From Heterobilharzia americana (taxonomy: Eukaryota > Platyhelminthes > Trematoda > Strigeidida > Schistosomatidae): DNA of 64,000 nucleotides. The notes under the pieces were generated by a model, which did no database searches, had not been told where the DNA came from, and saw only the letters and a list, made by a program, of their open reading frames with translations. Where the stretch lies: positions 31,449,661 to 31,513,660 of the forward strand of contig OX104127.1 of the NCBI GenBank assembly GCA_944470555.2, in the 5' to 3' direction. The stretch's first letter is position 1; every line of letters starts with the position of its first letter. Position numbers and translations under genes: made by a program. Positions 32,240 through 45,299 of the stretch are shown here, one piece after another.

Positions 32240-32560
32240 TTATCAAGATGTAAGAAAACGACAAAGTATGAAACGCAGAAGGACGTTTATTATGACACTG
32301 TACATTACTGATAAAACCTTTCCACTGTAATATCCATTTGGACAATATACTTCATTTCCATTTCTTCCTCTTTTTCGTTTTGCTCTTCACACTTCTACAT
32401 TGTCTCTTGCGTTTTTCTGCTCAGATTGTTTACTTATCGCTCGTAGTTACCTATGACTTCTTCCCACCCATCAACATATACTATTTAGATCGGTCCTCAT
32501 CAGTAGCACCTACTGCAAGGAGATAAACTGCAAACTCATTTTTCTACTTCATCACTGGCT
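32240..32560. repeat. Unclassified interspersed repeat, copy 2
   Basis: Same family and orientation as 21030-21310 (see the shared blocks there). The two copies differ by several indels. Confidence 0.5.
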
Positions 32561-32824
32561 CAATACTTGTACTTCTATAACATCTGTTTATCCTATCTAT
32601 GCGGTGCACTTATTCGTTCATAATCGTGTTCTTAAAAGTATGTATGTGAAACATTGAATAAACCAACTTAAATGAAGCTTGGTTACACTTTTGTCTAAAA
32701 AGACAATGTGAATTGGCTGCGATACATAGAACATATTTGTTTTCCTTGAAATCATCCTCTATAGATGTACAATCGCATTAAAATGTATTTAGTTGGCATA
32801 AAAATGTTATTTTTTTAATCAACC
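32561..32824. other. Intergenic sequence, nothing recognised
   Basis: AT-rich intergenic DNA. Confidence 0.4.
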
Positions 32825-33505
32825 TGAATGAAGTAGTCTCTTTCACCTATCACCTAGGCAGCTTAGTTTCAACTACAGGTGGCACAGATGAGAACGTCAA
32901 AAGCAGGATCGGAAAAGCAAGACAGGCCTTTATCAATCTGAAACCAGTGTGCAGATCTATTGCACTGCACCCAGCATAAAACGTGAACAATATCCGGATT
33001 TTCAACACTAATGTCAGTCAAGTAAGTCAGTGCTTCTATGTGATGGTTGAGAGACTTGGTGCGTTACGAAAAGCATTTCAAACAGACTACAGATGTTTAT
33101 CAACAGCTGTCGCCTACACTCACTCGATACTGAGGATGGAGATCAGATGACCAGAATAACAAGAATAAGCAACAAGGAACTCTAGCTGACAACATACCAA
33201 CCAAAAACCCATCACCGAACAAATACGCAGAAGAAAGTGGAGATGGATTGAATCGGACATACACTGAGAAAACAGTTTGGGGATATCACGTTCCAGGTCA
33301 GATCGTCGAATGGAAGTCAAATAGGAAACAGCAAGTTGGGCGTCTAAAGGTGACATGGAGAAGATCGTGTGAAGAAGAAATGTAAGGTTATGGGCAGTTG
33401 TGGAACCAGGTTGAAAAGATTGAAGAGATGAGCGTGAAATAGAGACGTGCTACTGAAGCCCTATTTTCCACTAGGAACCTAAGGGACAAATAATAATAAT
33501 ACAAT
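32825..33505 (+). mobile_element. RTE-like family A 3' fragment
   Basis: It begins at the LNEVVSFTYHLGSLVSTTGG-type block and ends with AGGAACCTAAGGGACAAATAATAATAC. It matches the last 680 bases of family A, with stops. Confidence 0.82.
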
Positions 33506-34019
33506 AATTTTTTTAATCAATAATTTCCAAGTTTGTTGTCATGAAAATAATATGGGAACGGAGATTTCGTAAGATACGAACTTGAAAGGTTAGGAATTAA
33601 GAAATGAATAGGGACAGGAAATGCCAGTCACTTTTGGGTACACAGTTCATGATTTATTTGTTGCATTGCCAAATTATCAGCAATGCAAAACGAACATTTT
33701 CCTACACCCTTCGAAAGATTAAATTGCATTTTGTAGACTAAAGCAAGAGAATCTTCCGAGAATTTTTGTTTTCAACTAAATGCTGTAATTAGAAGCTGCT
33801 AAACGATGCATTAACCTTTACTGAACCATCCTAGCGTTGACATAGACCAATCTGCCTCTGCGTAGGCCTACTAACCTACCTGGCTCCACAGGAGCATATA
33901 TAATTGCTATATACATATCGAAGCGGCCAGCAGTGACAGTATGTCGAACACATACCCGTTCACCATTTGATGAATAGTATAGATGATTTGCACATTTGCT
34001 GCATAGAAGGTTCGTTCAA
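33506..34019. other. Intergenic sequence, nothing recognised
   Basis: AT-rich, with a short TATATA-rich part near 33897-33920. Confidence 0.4.
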
Positions 34020-34720
34020 CAGCCTTCATTAGTCAGCACTTAAGTATCTCATCTGCTGCATCTCCATTTATTTCCAAGCCAAAAATCAGCTTTTCTGTAG
34101 AGTGATAGGAGGAGGCTGATGCGTGGCATTCTGATGTAGATTTTTCATTTATGAATCTCTCTGGGTACCCATTTTGATTAACGTCTATTTTAGAAGTCGA
34201 ATTTCGTTTTTTAAATTGTCGGAAGTACATATCTCCTAAATTCGAGAGGAAAGGGGATAGATTAAATTTCTTTTTTGGATGATGGGAACCCAGCTACAAA
34301 AGTTGATAATTTTTGCATCCCATGTAGATTTTCAATAAATTTATATTTTAGATGTTCCATCATTTCTTCTTCTGAACATTAAGTCTAGGAATAGTACCCT
34401 TAATTGCGATGGAGGAATGATATTCAATGACAAATTGAAGTATTCTCGGGAAGTCACAAATGATAAATATATCACTGGCCTTTGTTGTTTAGAACTTAAA
34501 CTACCTAATAACTGAATTGAGTATGGTTGTTCCCACCTTAGCCACAAGTATATCTACAAACAGTAAACCTAATGGTGACTCCATTGCAAATGTGTCTCTT
34601 TAATGGTAGGTGTTACCAAACCTGAACTGCACATCTTAAGAGCAGTTCTTTTAGATATTTTGTCGATATCTCAGTGTTAATTCCAAGTTCTGCTTGACCC
34701 GGGTTTCGTATTCTTTTGCA
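34020..34720 (-). mobile_element. Penelope-like reverse transcriptase fragment, decayed
   Basis: The minus strand gives TFAMESPLGLLFVDILVAKV (the GxxMGSPLGPLLADxFM block), then SDIFIICDFPRILQFVIEYH, then the LNVQKKK block, then NGYPERFINEKS. Order and motifs are Penelope-like. The catalytic region is damaged. Confidence 0.72.
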
Positions 34721-36930
34721 CTCCTCAGCAGGGCGTTTCTACAACCTCGAGTGAATTGATGTCACCAATGAAATTTGAACATGCGTCACTGTATGCCGTG
34801 TTCAGACACGTTACAACTGATTTGAAATTTCCGCCAGCTTAAATCTTGGCTAGATAAAAGAAACAATCAATGAAAATGTCGACATTCTGATATATAAATA
34901 TCTCTTACAAATCATTGAAACTAGGAGTTTAGATAAGTGAAGATGTTTCGTTTACAGAGTAAAAGGCTAAATTATTGAAAAATAATTATTAAAAGATAAG
35001 ACTGATATGAGTGTAAATGACAGACAACACAGAAGATTCTTACAAAGAATTCCAATCACTAAATTCCAAAAGCATTGTGCTGAAATCTAAATTTGATCAT
35101 TTTCCACATTGCAAAAAATTTAATTCAAATATTATTAAAAGAACACAACAACATGTTTTGGAATATACGATTCAAATAATGGCATTTCCTTGTCTTAACT
35201 CTTTATAGGTTATGGAAAAGACAGGATGTATACAGTCAAATCCAGCTTACTTACGATGGTGTTCGAGATCAGGATAGTTCATTGCAAGAAATGATATCGA
35301 TTAAGTCAGTCAGAATGGAATAAGTCATTGAACAAAATCGAATTCGTTCAATGTTCACGTAGTCACATTGTTATTTTTCTACATTTAGTAAGGTAAAAAA
35401 TGGAATGAAAAAGATCACGTCAATGTATATAATAAGTCGATGAAATAGATAAGAGAGTAAAAAGTTAATTTGAAGTCAATTTGGTGTGATCAGTAAAATT
35501 ATGGAGATAAAGTAGGACTTTATTGTCAAAAGCTGAAGCCGGATCTCACTCGGCAATCTTAGTCACGATCATGCAGTAGGCAATGAGCTACACCTATTGT
35601 GTAATGGCTAGTGATACTGCCTACCTGCTCACATATTTTTTAATGGAATACGATTCGAAATCATGACGGCATCGGTTGAAAGTCATCTCCTCAAACAAAT
35701 GAACCATAGCTCCAAAAGATTTGTTGTGAAAACAGTTGTTTGTATAAGAAAAATAAACATAGAAAAGTACAGGAAAAACTTTTGTAAGAGCTTGTGCTGA
35801 ATAACGAAGTGATCAGTGGCTAGCATGTAGCTTGACGGTTAACTATTGCCTTTCTATGGATACATCGGCTTGGTTTAGTTTTTATAATAGTAATCACTTC
35901 TTTGATTCTTAGTGAATTATGGTTGTTTTGTTTATTGATTATTTTGAATGAATTCAAGAAACGGATATCACATCCTGTATCCATCAACTGCTTGGCAACA
36001 GAAATTTTAAGGTAATTGGGTTTGTTTATGATAAGCCTATTTGGAATGTTTTCAGGAAATCAAGCCACAGTCTTACTCTTTCCTCCCGGTGCACATGCTC
36101 TGGCATCAGTAGATATACTTCGAGGTGTCGTAAGCCAGAAATCTGTCAAAATATGATTTCCTTAGGGAATACTTTGTCTTGTAACGAGAGAATGACCTGG
36201 CGGCTAGGGGAAGTGCTTTATAGTACACTGACTGTGTTCATCAACTCGTCCACCTTGAGAGCTGGAAGAAGAAATACAGGTTTATTCTCAAGACCATGGA
36301 GTTTGTTTACTTCTATTGTTCTCGTTTCGACTTTATCTTTGGACCTATAAAGGGTAACGATCTCCTTACAGATATCCGTCGGTGAAACGAAATTCATCTG
36401 ACGAACGAGGTTCTGTAATCCCATGAAATCATATTTTAACTAGCCTTGCTTTTAATTCATAGAACATAAACTACTAAAATGCAGATTTTGTCCACTGCAT
36501 ATACCTTAATTCACAAAAGGACCTCTGAAACAACCCTGTTTGTTGGCAGTTAGAAGTAGTCCTAACGTTAACTACCCAAAACCTAAATCTTCTCAATGTT
36601 GTATTGAGCAAAAATTGGAATTTCCCTACGAAATTCAAAGGAACACTAGGTACTTACAAATCTGAAACCAGTCAACCAAATAAACCAGCGTCATTATAAT
36701 ACAACATATTGATGACATCATTGTGAACAACTTCACTAAACTGACGTCAGCCTGATTGTAAGACAATTTACATTTAATAGGGCTTGAAGAAATAGAAAAT
36801 CTACCAGTAGCGGCAAAACAAAAAAGGGAGAAATGAATAACTCCAAAGTATAAAAAGTTATTGAAATCAGAGTTGGAGATGAAACTTATGACAGATGAAA
36901 CATAGGTTCCAGTAATCTATTGGATATAGC
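34721..36930. other. Intergenic stretch with a possible tRNA-like SINE at 35570-35680
   Basis: About 35570-35680 has a TGGCTAGTGAT A-box-like and GATTCGAAATC B-box-like pair. About 36000-36430, minus, is open in places (LVRQMNFVSPTDICKEIVTL) and may be retroelement-derived. About 35210-35320 looks weakly coding (YSQIQLTYDGVRDQDSS). Nothing is firm. Confidence 0.35.
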
Positions 36931-36934
36931 ATAA

Positions 36935-37195
36935 GAGGTTGATATTGTGTCTTAGTGGCCAGGTTTCTAGGAATGAGTGTGGAATTCGAGTTTCAATGGG
37001 AACACAACTACTCATCGGAGTGCAAGTTCAACCAACTGATGAGTCATAAACTGGACAGCATGTGCGTCCTAGATTCCACTGCTACCCATCAACAGTTAGA
37101 TTATGACATAGAGATTTCTCAGATAATATCAAGAGATCCGCATAAGAGCCCATACGCCTACAAAGACCAATCAGTTCTGTAGATTATAACAATGG
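36935..37195 (+). mobile_element. Smalpha-like SINE, plus, ribozyme damaged
   Basis: tRNA-like head with B box AATTCGAGTTTC near 36986, then ACTGATGAGTC (37036) with stem II GTC...GGAC. The GAAA is replaced by AGCA, so the core is dead. The tail GTCCTAGATTCCACTGCTA is kept, followed by the arm related to 15185-15297. Confidence 0.68.
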
Positions 37196-37785
37196 ATATT
37201 TGCAAGTATGAGTAAATTATCATCTTTCATTTATTTATTTAGTCTGTCTTTTCCTGATTTGTTCTTATGCATTTCAGTATCTTTCTTTTCCTACTCACTC
37301 TTGTTTCTTCTGAAGAGTTTAGGAGCCTAGACCAGTTTCCTTGTATATATTGATTGGTCACGGGAGTGCAACCAATTTCATATTGTCTAGTCCTGAGTGC
37401 AGATCGAATTCTATCGATCATACTTGCAATATGGCAACCAAGCTAGGAAGCTCAGCATTGCAGTGCACATTAGTAGATGTTAGTTGGTTGGAAGCAATCG
37501 GCAGGAAGCCCTGTTTCCTAGTATATCAGAGATTCTTCTATATCAGTCTTTTATGAAGAGATGAAAGCAACAAAAAACCAGAAAAGTAGCTATAAATAGT
37601 TCTTATTTCTATATGAGACAAATGATTCCTATCGACTCAAATATAAGTGTCACTTGTTTCTGATGTAAATTATTCTATAAAATATTTCACAGCACTACTC
37701 CAAACACTGGTGACGTATATGAGAACATAAGAATATACGTATACTTTATTTTATGATTATTAAATATTTAGCAATGAACTTAGAT
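37196..37785. other. Intergenic sequence, nothing recognised
   Basis: AT-rich. It ends with the 13-bp target site AATGAACTTAGAT at 37773-37785. Confidence 0.45.
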
Positions 37786-38946
37786 TCATTGCATAGAATG
37801 GCAATCACCTCTCCACCTCAACTTCATCGACTTTGAGAAGGCCTTTGACAGCGTCGACCGAGAAGTAATTTGGAAACTGCTTCAATACTACGGAGTACCG
37901 CAAACCTTTATCCGCCTCATTCAACAACTATATGAAGATGCTACATGCCAAGTAATCCACAATGGGAAGCTCAGTGATGCCTTTGAAGTGAAGACAGGAG
38001 TGAAACAAGGTTGCCTACTATCCCCCATGATATTCCTGATTGTGGTGGACTGGATCATGCAGCAAACAGTAGGCAGCGAGAAGAGGGGGATACACTGGAC
38101 GACGGAAAAGAACCTAGAAGACTTGGATTTCGCCGATGACTTATGCCTAATGTCACATAAACTTGAAGATCTGCAGGCAAAAACTAACAAGTTGATAGAA
38201 GAGGCAGCGAAGACGGGACTTCAGGTGAATATAGAGAAGACAGAAGTGATGAAGATACCGCACCACCACCATCAACAACAACAACAACAAACTCCAATCA
38301 CTGTCAACGGGAGAAACTTAAAGGAAGTAACCTCCTTCACTTATCTAGGAAGCACTGTTTCAACTACAGGCAGGACGGACGAGGACGTCAAAGTCAGAAT
38401 CGGAAAAGCAAGACAGGCATTCATTAGCCTGAAACCAGTGTGGAGATCTTCTGCACTCAGCATGCGGAACAAGATACGGATATTCAACACCAACGTCAAG
38501 TCAGTGCTCTTGTATGGCTCAGAGACTTGGCGCGTCACGAAAGGTATTTCCAATAAACTACAGACATTCATCAACAACTGCTTACGCTCGCTGCTGAAGA
38601 TCAGATGGCCAGAAAAAATAAGCAACAAGGAACTCTGGGAACGAACCAACCAAGAACCTATCACGCAACAAATATGCAGGAAGAAGTGGAGATGGATTGG
38701 CCATGCACTGAGAAGGCCGACGGAGGACATCACGCGTCAGGCCAGTAGCTCGAGTGGAATCCCCATGGGAAGCGACGAGTTGGACGTCCAAGGGTGACAT
38801 GGAGGAGGTCGTGCGAGCAGGAAATGAGAGCTTCTGGGCTGTCGTGGGACCAGGTTCAAAAGATCTCAGAGAACAGAGGTCACTGGAGGCGTGCTACTGA
38901 AGCCCTATGTTCCACTAGGAACCCAAGGGACTAATAATAATAAAAT
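37786..38946 (+). mobile_element. RTE-like family A, 5'-truncated copy with long RT frame and 13-bp TSD
   Basis: Flanked by AATGAACTTAGAT at 37773-37785 and 38947-38959. The frame 37988-38797 stays open for about 269 residues: TGVKQGCLLSPMIFLIVVDW, then LDFADDLCLMS with the catalytic FADD intact, then [29 protein letters not shown], and [16 protein letters not shown]. The 3' end is AACCCAAGGGACTAATAATA, the (TAA)n tail of the family. The N-terminal endonuclease is missing and the upstream RT is frameshifted. This is the least decayed family A RT C-terminus in the window. Confidence 0.9.
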
Positions 38947-39039
38947 AATGAACTTAGATGATGGTCAAGCTATATCTTGAAAAGACAGAACTGAGATTAG
39001 TGGAATATCAGATTCTAACTCATCAGTTGAATGGTAACA

Positions 39040-39160
39040 TGTTCTACACGAGACCTGGTGGTCATATGTTTGTGTTGGTACATTGTTGAGGAGTCCCAAG
39101 CTTGGGTGAAACAACGATCCAGTGCTCTCAGAGTTTTACTGGTTCTTAAACTGTTTCCAA
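39040..39160 (+). mobile_element. Worn hammerhead SINE, plus
   Basis: TTGAGGAGTCCCAAGCTTGG, then GTGAAACAACGATCCAGTGC and the CAG-GTTTT-ACTGGTTCTTAAACT tail. The first core base is changed (TTGAGGA), so activity is unlikely. Confidence 0.55.
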
Positions 39161-39354
39161 TGAGTAATAAGAACCATCTTGAAATCAACTAATCCTTCGC
39201 TATAAGCCTTAGACTGAATTATGAAATCTACCTAGTTTTTCTGAAACTTTAGTTTTAGTAGTGAATATGCATATAGCATTCAATCAGGCACCCTGCAGTT
39301 ACCGTCTTTTCACCCACTCATTACCTAATTCAGCAAAAATAGTCTTTTGTAATA

Positions 39355-40010
39355 ACCTAAGTGTAAAAGTTGGGCATTGTGGTAGAATTTAATTCCATAT
39401 TAGATTTGTTTATTTGATACATAGGACATAGTGATACAGTATTATTTACTTGATGACATTTCAAGCATAACTTATTATTGCTCATAATAGTATCAATGTA
39501 ATCACACTACTTTTGACATCTACTTTTAATAGTCATGTCTCCTCATATCATTTGTTTTTATTGGTAGTAGAAAGGAGTTCACAGCCTCCATTGTGTTACC
39601 ATGCAATGAAAGGAACATAAGAAACTTTACGTAGGATCAAGTACATAGGTCAAACTAGCCGGTTGGGGTCAGTTAGAATAGTCAAACGTATGACTTTAGC
39701 TAAATATAGAATGACAGACCGAGACCAATAGTCTAGAAAGAGACTCGGCTATTGCAATGTATGCATTAACACAACCACACAATAGGGTGGGATAAAACCA
39801 CTATACTTAAGTTCAGTATAGTCAGGTGGAGAGGTTGACTGCTGAATCTTTGTTCATCGAATCAACACTCAGAACATGTAATAGGAGTGACGCAACACCT
39901 ATACCAGAGATATGGAAAATGTTTACTGCCGATAAAAACGAATTGCATGAGGTGACAGAACTATAAAAATCAAATGTCAAAACTGATGTGATTACATTGA
40001 TATGATTGTG
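39355..40010 (+). mobile_element. Penelope-like fragment related to 27022-27774
   Basis: The left part matches the inverted arm (AAAGTTGGGCATTGTGGT, then TATTTACTTGATGACATTTC). The right part matches the GIY-YIG spacer and right arm (AGACTCGGCTATTGCAATG, CACACAATAGGGTGGGATA, CCAGAGATATGGAAAATG). A block shared with 3180-3720 (GAAACTTTACGTAGGAT) lies between. Confidence 0.65.
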
Positions 40011-43000
40011 AACAGTATTAATTTATGCTCAAAATGTCATTAGGTATATTATATGTCTGGAAATCGCCGTTTCTCTGTTGATCGTGTACAAGTGGTCACG
40101 CGTTTATTATCACAAGTACCGATTGTATCAATCGATTAGGATAGTTTGTGATGCAGGACTAATTCTATCCTAATTAAACTGAGTTCATCCACACAAATAT
40201 CTGTAGCTGCCTTACAAGTAATCAGGATCGTCATCTACCGTTGCTTAGATAAGATCACTAAAACTCAAGCAACAGTAAATAAGGTTTCTACACTGTTCTT
40301 AGGAAAAGGGAAGTTGCAGTGTACCATGGTGGAATCAGGATATAATGATCTTTATAATGAATAAATAAATTTGTAAAGTAACCTAAAATTAGTTAAGCAA
40401 TCTCCTAAGTTATCAGTACTTACTTTTAGTCTTTTAGAGTTTTTTTTAGAGAGCGTGCATCCTCCCATAGTTCAGTGCCACTACTTGAATGTTTTGTGTT
40501 GACTAACAGAAGCATCTTCAGCGTCCTTACTCTGTCTATATATAGCACGAAAACTTATCAACATTTCCCCAAGAATATTCGTGTGCATGTTGAGAAACAT
40601 TTCCCTCTTCCGAAGCTCTTCCAGCTAATTACGCGGCTTTGTCTTTTTCTTTCGTTATCGGTGCTAACACGTAAGTCGATTACCTGTAAGATTGGTGTTC
40701 ACATACACGGATTTGTATTGAACTTTCTTAAGTCAGTCAGTTATAACACCACCAGCTCTTAACAAATGACTAACTTGAATCGACAAACATTATTATTTGT
40801 TTTATGCCGTTTGTGGAGACTGTTTGAAATTATGTATAAACCACTTAAAAATAATGTTTCCTTTTCATCACTTTCTACACATCTTTTGCATTTTTTTCGA
40901 ATACTTTTAGAAACGAATATTGTTTATCTGGACAACTTAAAAGTTGAAATTTTGGTTGTGGTGGTATTAATGACCTCGCTTCTGCTTTTAAACGTGCCTC
41001 CGTTAGTACTGTCTAGAGTGAATACTCATTGATTGTCGTTGGATTTTACACGACCCCTCACCATACTTCCAAACATCATGACAATCAAGCTAACCAACGC
41101 TGACTCTAGAGAGCTAACAAGTACTCCATTCTGAACTAACTTTGCAGTATACTAAATTGCGGCGGACAGTACCGAAGAGATAATATTCAAGTAACCCGTT
41201 ATTATCTATAACACTGATATTACTCTGCTGTATTACCACGCATAACTTTTCATATTTGTGTACCATTGGACCTATTTTTGATAGTTATGCCTGAATTGAC
41301 ATTTTAGTTTGCTTGACATTTTTTTGGGTCCGCTACAATTTTATCCTTGATGTTTCTACATCCAAGTGAAAATACGGCCTTGCCTATGTGGTTTGAGCGC
41401 TTATATTTTGAAACGTTTTGTGTAACTTTTTGTATCCACTTGTATAATATCCTATCATCTTCGTGGATTGGAACCTAAAGAATCTCTGGCTCAGATGACC
41501 ATCTCTGCAATGTGTTCGACGTTTTTAGCATTGAAGCCATCAGCTTGGATCACCTATGTCGAAACTGGGCCCCCTTTTAAACGAATTCACCCACGAAAAA
41601 CTAAATTTGACCCATTTCGTGCTATCTTTGTACTAGTGGACACGCATGCCCTAGCTGAACCATATTAGCCAGGTAAGTTGGATAGAGTTTTTCCCTATTA
41701 ATCACTCTCATATTTATTCTGTTCAAATATACTGCTCTAAAGAATATATTCCTGAATAACGGTCTTTTTGTCCTACTCTTTGTTATCAGTACTCACACGT
41801 CAGGTAAAGTGCTGATTAAGCAGGTACTAGGGCACTTCGGATTAAGTAGACTTGATCAGGCATTACGTAATAGTAACAGATTCAGCCACCCTACAAGTTA
41901 ACGGATAATCAGGATCAATTTCCATTATGAGTCATTTTTACACGAATGCGACCAAGTTGTGTCTTAATTTGCTAACCAAAACAGCCGGCTGAGACGTTCC
42001 CATACTCTGTCTTCGGGAGGTTGCACAAACACCATTTAGACTTTTTAAGCACTACTTGGCCCGTCTATACATGCCTCCATAGCATTCATTTTCGAGAAGT
42101 GTACATTCGAAAGCTTGCAAGTTTGATGTGTTTTTGTTTTCATTTTGAAGCCTTTAATTAGACAACAGAAGCCCATCTATTTACTCTGTCGTGGAAAGAA
42201 CAGTTTGCATGGATGCGAATATACAATTCACAAATCTTTCATGCATAACCTTGAATAATATGGATGTCCTGTTCATCTTTAACGACACTTTCTAACATCC
42301 TTCATGAGTTGAGATTGTTTTCACCCATTTAACTCAATCCAAATACTTTAGAAACGTACACTCATTACAACGTTTTTGGTAGGACATACTAGGTGGTTTT
42401 CTTCGGAACGTTCAGATTGTGGGCATGGTTCAACATCTTTCAACTCGTAAGTGTTCGTGAAGATCATCGTGCATGTTAGTTAAAAGTTCTTAGGATTCGT
42501 ACTGTGGTTCTCTGGAGACTTCTCGATCAGTTTCATAAGCATTATAGTAAAGTCGACGGCACTTAGAATCTTGAAAGCTATGTTAAACGCAACCCAGGAG
42601 CTTTTATGGACACCATTTTAGCTAGTAGGTAATAAGCGGCAATTGTTCAGCATACCAGTGAGTTTTATCCTGGTGTCCGACTTCCTTGTAACAGGAGTAC
42701 GTCTTGTAAACAAGCCTATCAACGTCTTTCAACTTCGAAATCCAACTCATCACCCAATTTTTCGATGAGCCCAGCCTACAGTAAGCTTGGTGCATCATCT
42801 TAAATTCCATTTGGTTGATGTGAGCACACATTGCTGCTAAATTACAACTTCACCACAGTCATATACTCAACTGTCTACTGGATGAGAGTGTACCAGGAGT
42901 GGCAAAAAGGACTTTTACGTGGAGTTCCGATCAAACGCGTATACAGATGTTAACCAAAGATGATACACGTCGACAGGCGCTTCGGAGACCAAAATATTTG

Positions 43001-44008
43001 GGAACCTATACTTGAGGCACCCCAGACAAGGCATAAATATTTCAACAAGGTAAATAAATAAATCTCTTTATTCTCATACTGAGGAGTTAACGCTAGCAAA
43101 ACCGGCTCACAGGCTTAATCGAACTGACGGCACCTAAGAAAACGATGAATTCTGATTGGTTTTGGTGGGACAGGAGGCCGGCCGATAAACGTTATCATAT
43201 CACCAGAAGTGTTCCAGGTTGTAAACTGAACGAGAATAGGTTGCTTTCTAGCAAATAGACAATGAGTGTGCGTTTGGGTCACCTTCAGTCACTTCCTTCC
43301 TCATCATACGTGGTATCAAGGCCACAAAACGTTAGACGTTTGCTTTACGAATATCTGACATGTTTAACCCGTCTGTATTGTTTTATGCTTAATCAGACAA
43401 ACGTCCACTTTAACACCAATTCTTAAGTTTGTAGCTTCATCGTTGAGAAATAATTCACTTCAATGACTACCGGGATCAGTAAGTGTTTACGCACTCATTC
43501 GATCAGCGTGTATATCTAAGTTCAAGCATTTTCTACCCTTCGGTTGTTACCGTCCACAGAGGTGTAGGTTTATTCTATGAAGAAGGGCTTTTATGGCGCA
43601 GATAAATAGGTACTGGAAGAATTGTCGTCTAATGGTGACAGACGTTGCATGGAATTCAAGTACGTCCTGTGTGCGCATCCTACGAAGTGTACAGTACATA
43701 ACTTGTGTTTTTTGTGTTTTTGGGATCTGGCATCCTCGCAACCACCTAGTCCTAACTTTCGACTACAAATTGTTGGATCTCAACACATAGGTTATCTGTC
43801 AAATGTGGCTGTCTTCTTCCTGAAGCAACTACGTTTGACAAATTTCAGTATCTTCCATCATCCTCTAGCTAATGGTTGAGCGATTTCGTATTTCTATATT
43901 TGACGGAGAATTACGACATTTTGTAGTTCCATATACCAGTTTACTACCGAAGCCGAATTTGAAAGAAAACTGTTAACTTGCATTTGTGCTACAGATACTT
44001 TTGTAATC
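40011..44008. other. About 4 kb with no recognised gene
   Basis: No splice-consistent homologue or known element was seen. Open frames of 60-95 codons occur (for example 40475-40762 +, 41468-41668 +, 42622-42831 -), but they are short and overlap one another. From about 41 kb the sequence becomes less AT-rich, like the retroelement block to the right, so decayed retroelement is likely. Confidence 0.4.
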
Positions 44009-45299
44009 TTGGTATTTATATCGTTAGACTCACATTTCTATTGTCGTTCGATGTCCATGGCTTGTAATCTTAACATGAGTAATGTTTGTGTTGCCAAGAC
44101 TAAACGAAGGGTCTCAAATCCGTCACCAGGGTCTGCGAATTTTGTATTTACTAGCGGCCATACCGTCGATCAGTCAGACCTGATGGCTGATGTATATAGT
44201 GATGTAGCTGAAAACAAGCATGATATTCTAGGCGAAACTAAGACAACTGCTGGTCTGCGCCGTAAAGTAGATTTTCTTACACTTATGATTCATCTATTGA
44301 ATCTTTCAACGAGCTTAACAGTCAACACTCGTATCGAGTGGGAGGCAGTAGTGACATTCGTGGCTACCAAAGGCATCAAACGGCTGGTTTCCTGACACAA
44401 CACAGTCGTCTTCAACATGTCTGACAATTTCGCATCAATTCGCGTGAACGATGATTTCCTCCAAGCCCGTGGTTTGCATGAGTCAGCATGCGTAGCCAAG
44501 CGTCCTGGGGAGAAGACTGGAGTAATGTCACGGTTTTTTCCCCCACAGCCATCAGGGCGATGGATTATCATCCGAGTTCTTGAGGCGCCTTCAAAAAATA
44601 GTCTTAAACGGCTTTATTGAACAAGCCACCCTCGAGGAAGTTACGGCCCACGCAATGCTGCATCATGACTAACAGGCGTTCGATGCACAGGGCCTAAAAA
44701 GCACACTCCCTCAACTGGCTAAAACGGTAGGTGGCTTCATGGGGAGAGGCGCGGCCCGGGACAGCCACACCGTGCTTCATACCCAGCAAAGCCCACCTGA
44801 CGACACCACTATTACAGAATTAATGCATTACATGAAGGCGCTAACGGAAGCTATGGCTGAAATCCAAACCCCCGAAAGCTAGAGGCGAGTCACTGATCAG
44901 ATGTAGATCGGGAAGCAGACCTGAACAGTTTCAGCAGTCCTGATGATTTTGTTGGAACGGAGTGCGGTGTACAGTTTAAAAGATGGGCAGAACCATGCAT
45001 CTGACTCAATCAACTCCACGTCAAGGAGAAAAAGGAATGACCCCTTCTCAGGTGGCAACCCGAACGGTCACCTGTTCTCTGTCAATAAAAGAAATCCTGG
45101 GACGGGATTCTCGGTACGTATGAGAGACCCTCTTGGTATTCTCAAGTAGGACAAGGCTGAGCACGGACACCAAAGGTCCGCGGTCGAGCTACGTGCTTCT
45201 AATCAGACATAAAAAGCGACGTTCAGACAAAAGCCGTAGCTCTGGATATTTGGTCTGAACGGTTATTTCCCTAGGTTTTCACCACGGTGGACCTAGACC
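44009..45299 (+). mobile_element. Unclassified sequence upstream of Gypsy-like pol, possibly gag remnant
   Basis: The + frames include MSNVCVAKTKRRVSNPSPGS (to about 44395) and MSDNFASIRVNDDFLQARGL with HESACVAKRPGEKTG (44417-44620). Position and GC-richer composition fit the 5' part of the Gypsy-like element that follows. No CCHC zinc knuckle or protease motif was seen. Confidence 0.4.

Noticed and set aside
38341..38733. Long minus-strand frame over the family A copy (also 49561-49935 + and 60466-60840 + over the full-length copies)
   Set aside because: Antisense shadows of the RT C-terminal coding sequence.
40475..41032. Two consecutive + frames of about 90 codons as a candidate gene
   Set aside because: No homologue recognised, no splice pattern or start context, and composition not distinct from the surroundings.
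42622..42831. Minus-strand 69-codon frame
   Set aside because: Short, no recognised family; consistent with decayed repeat sequence.
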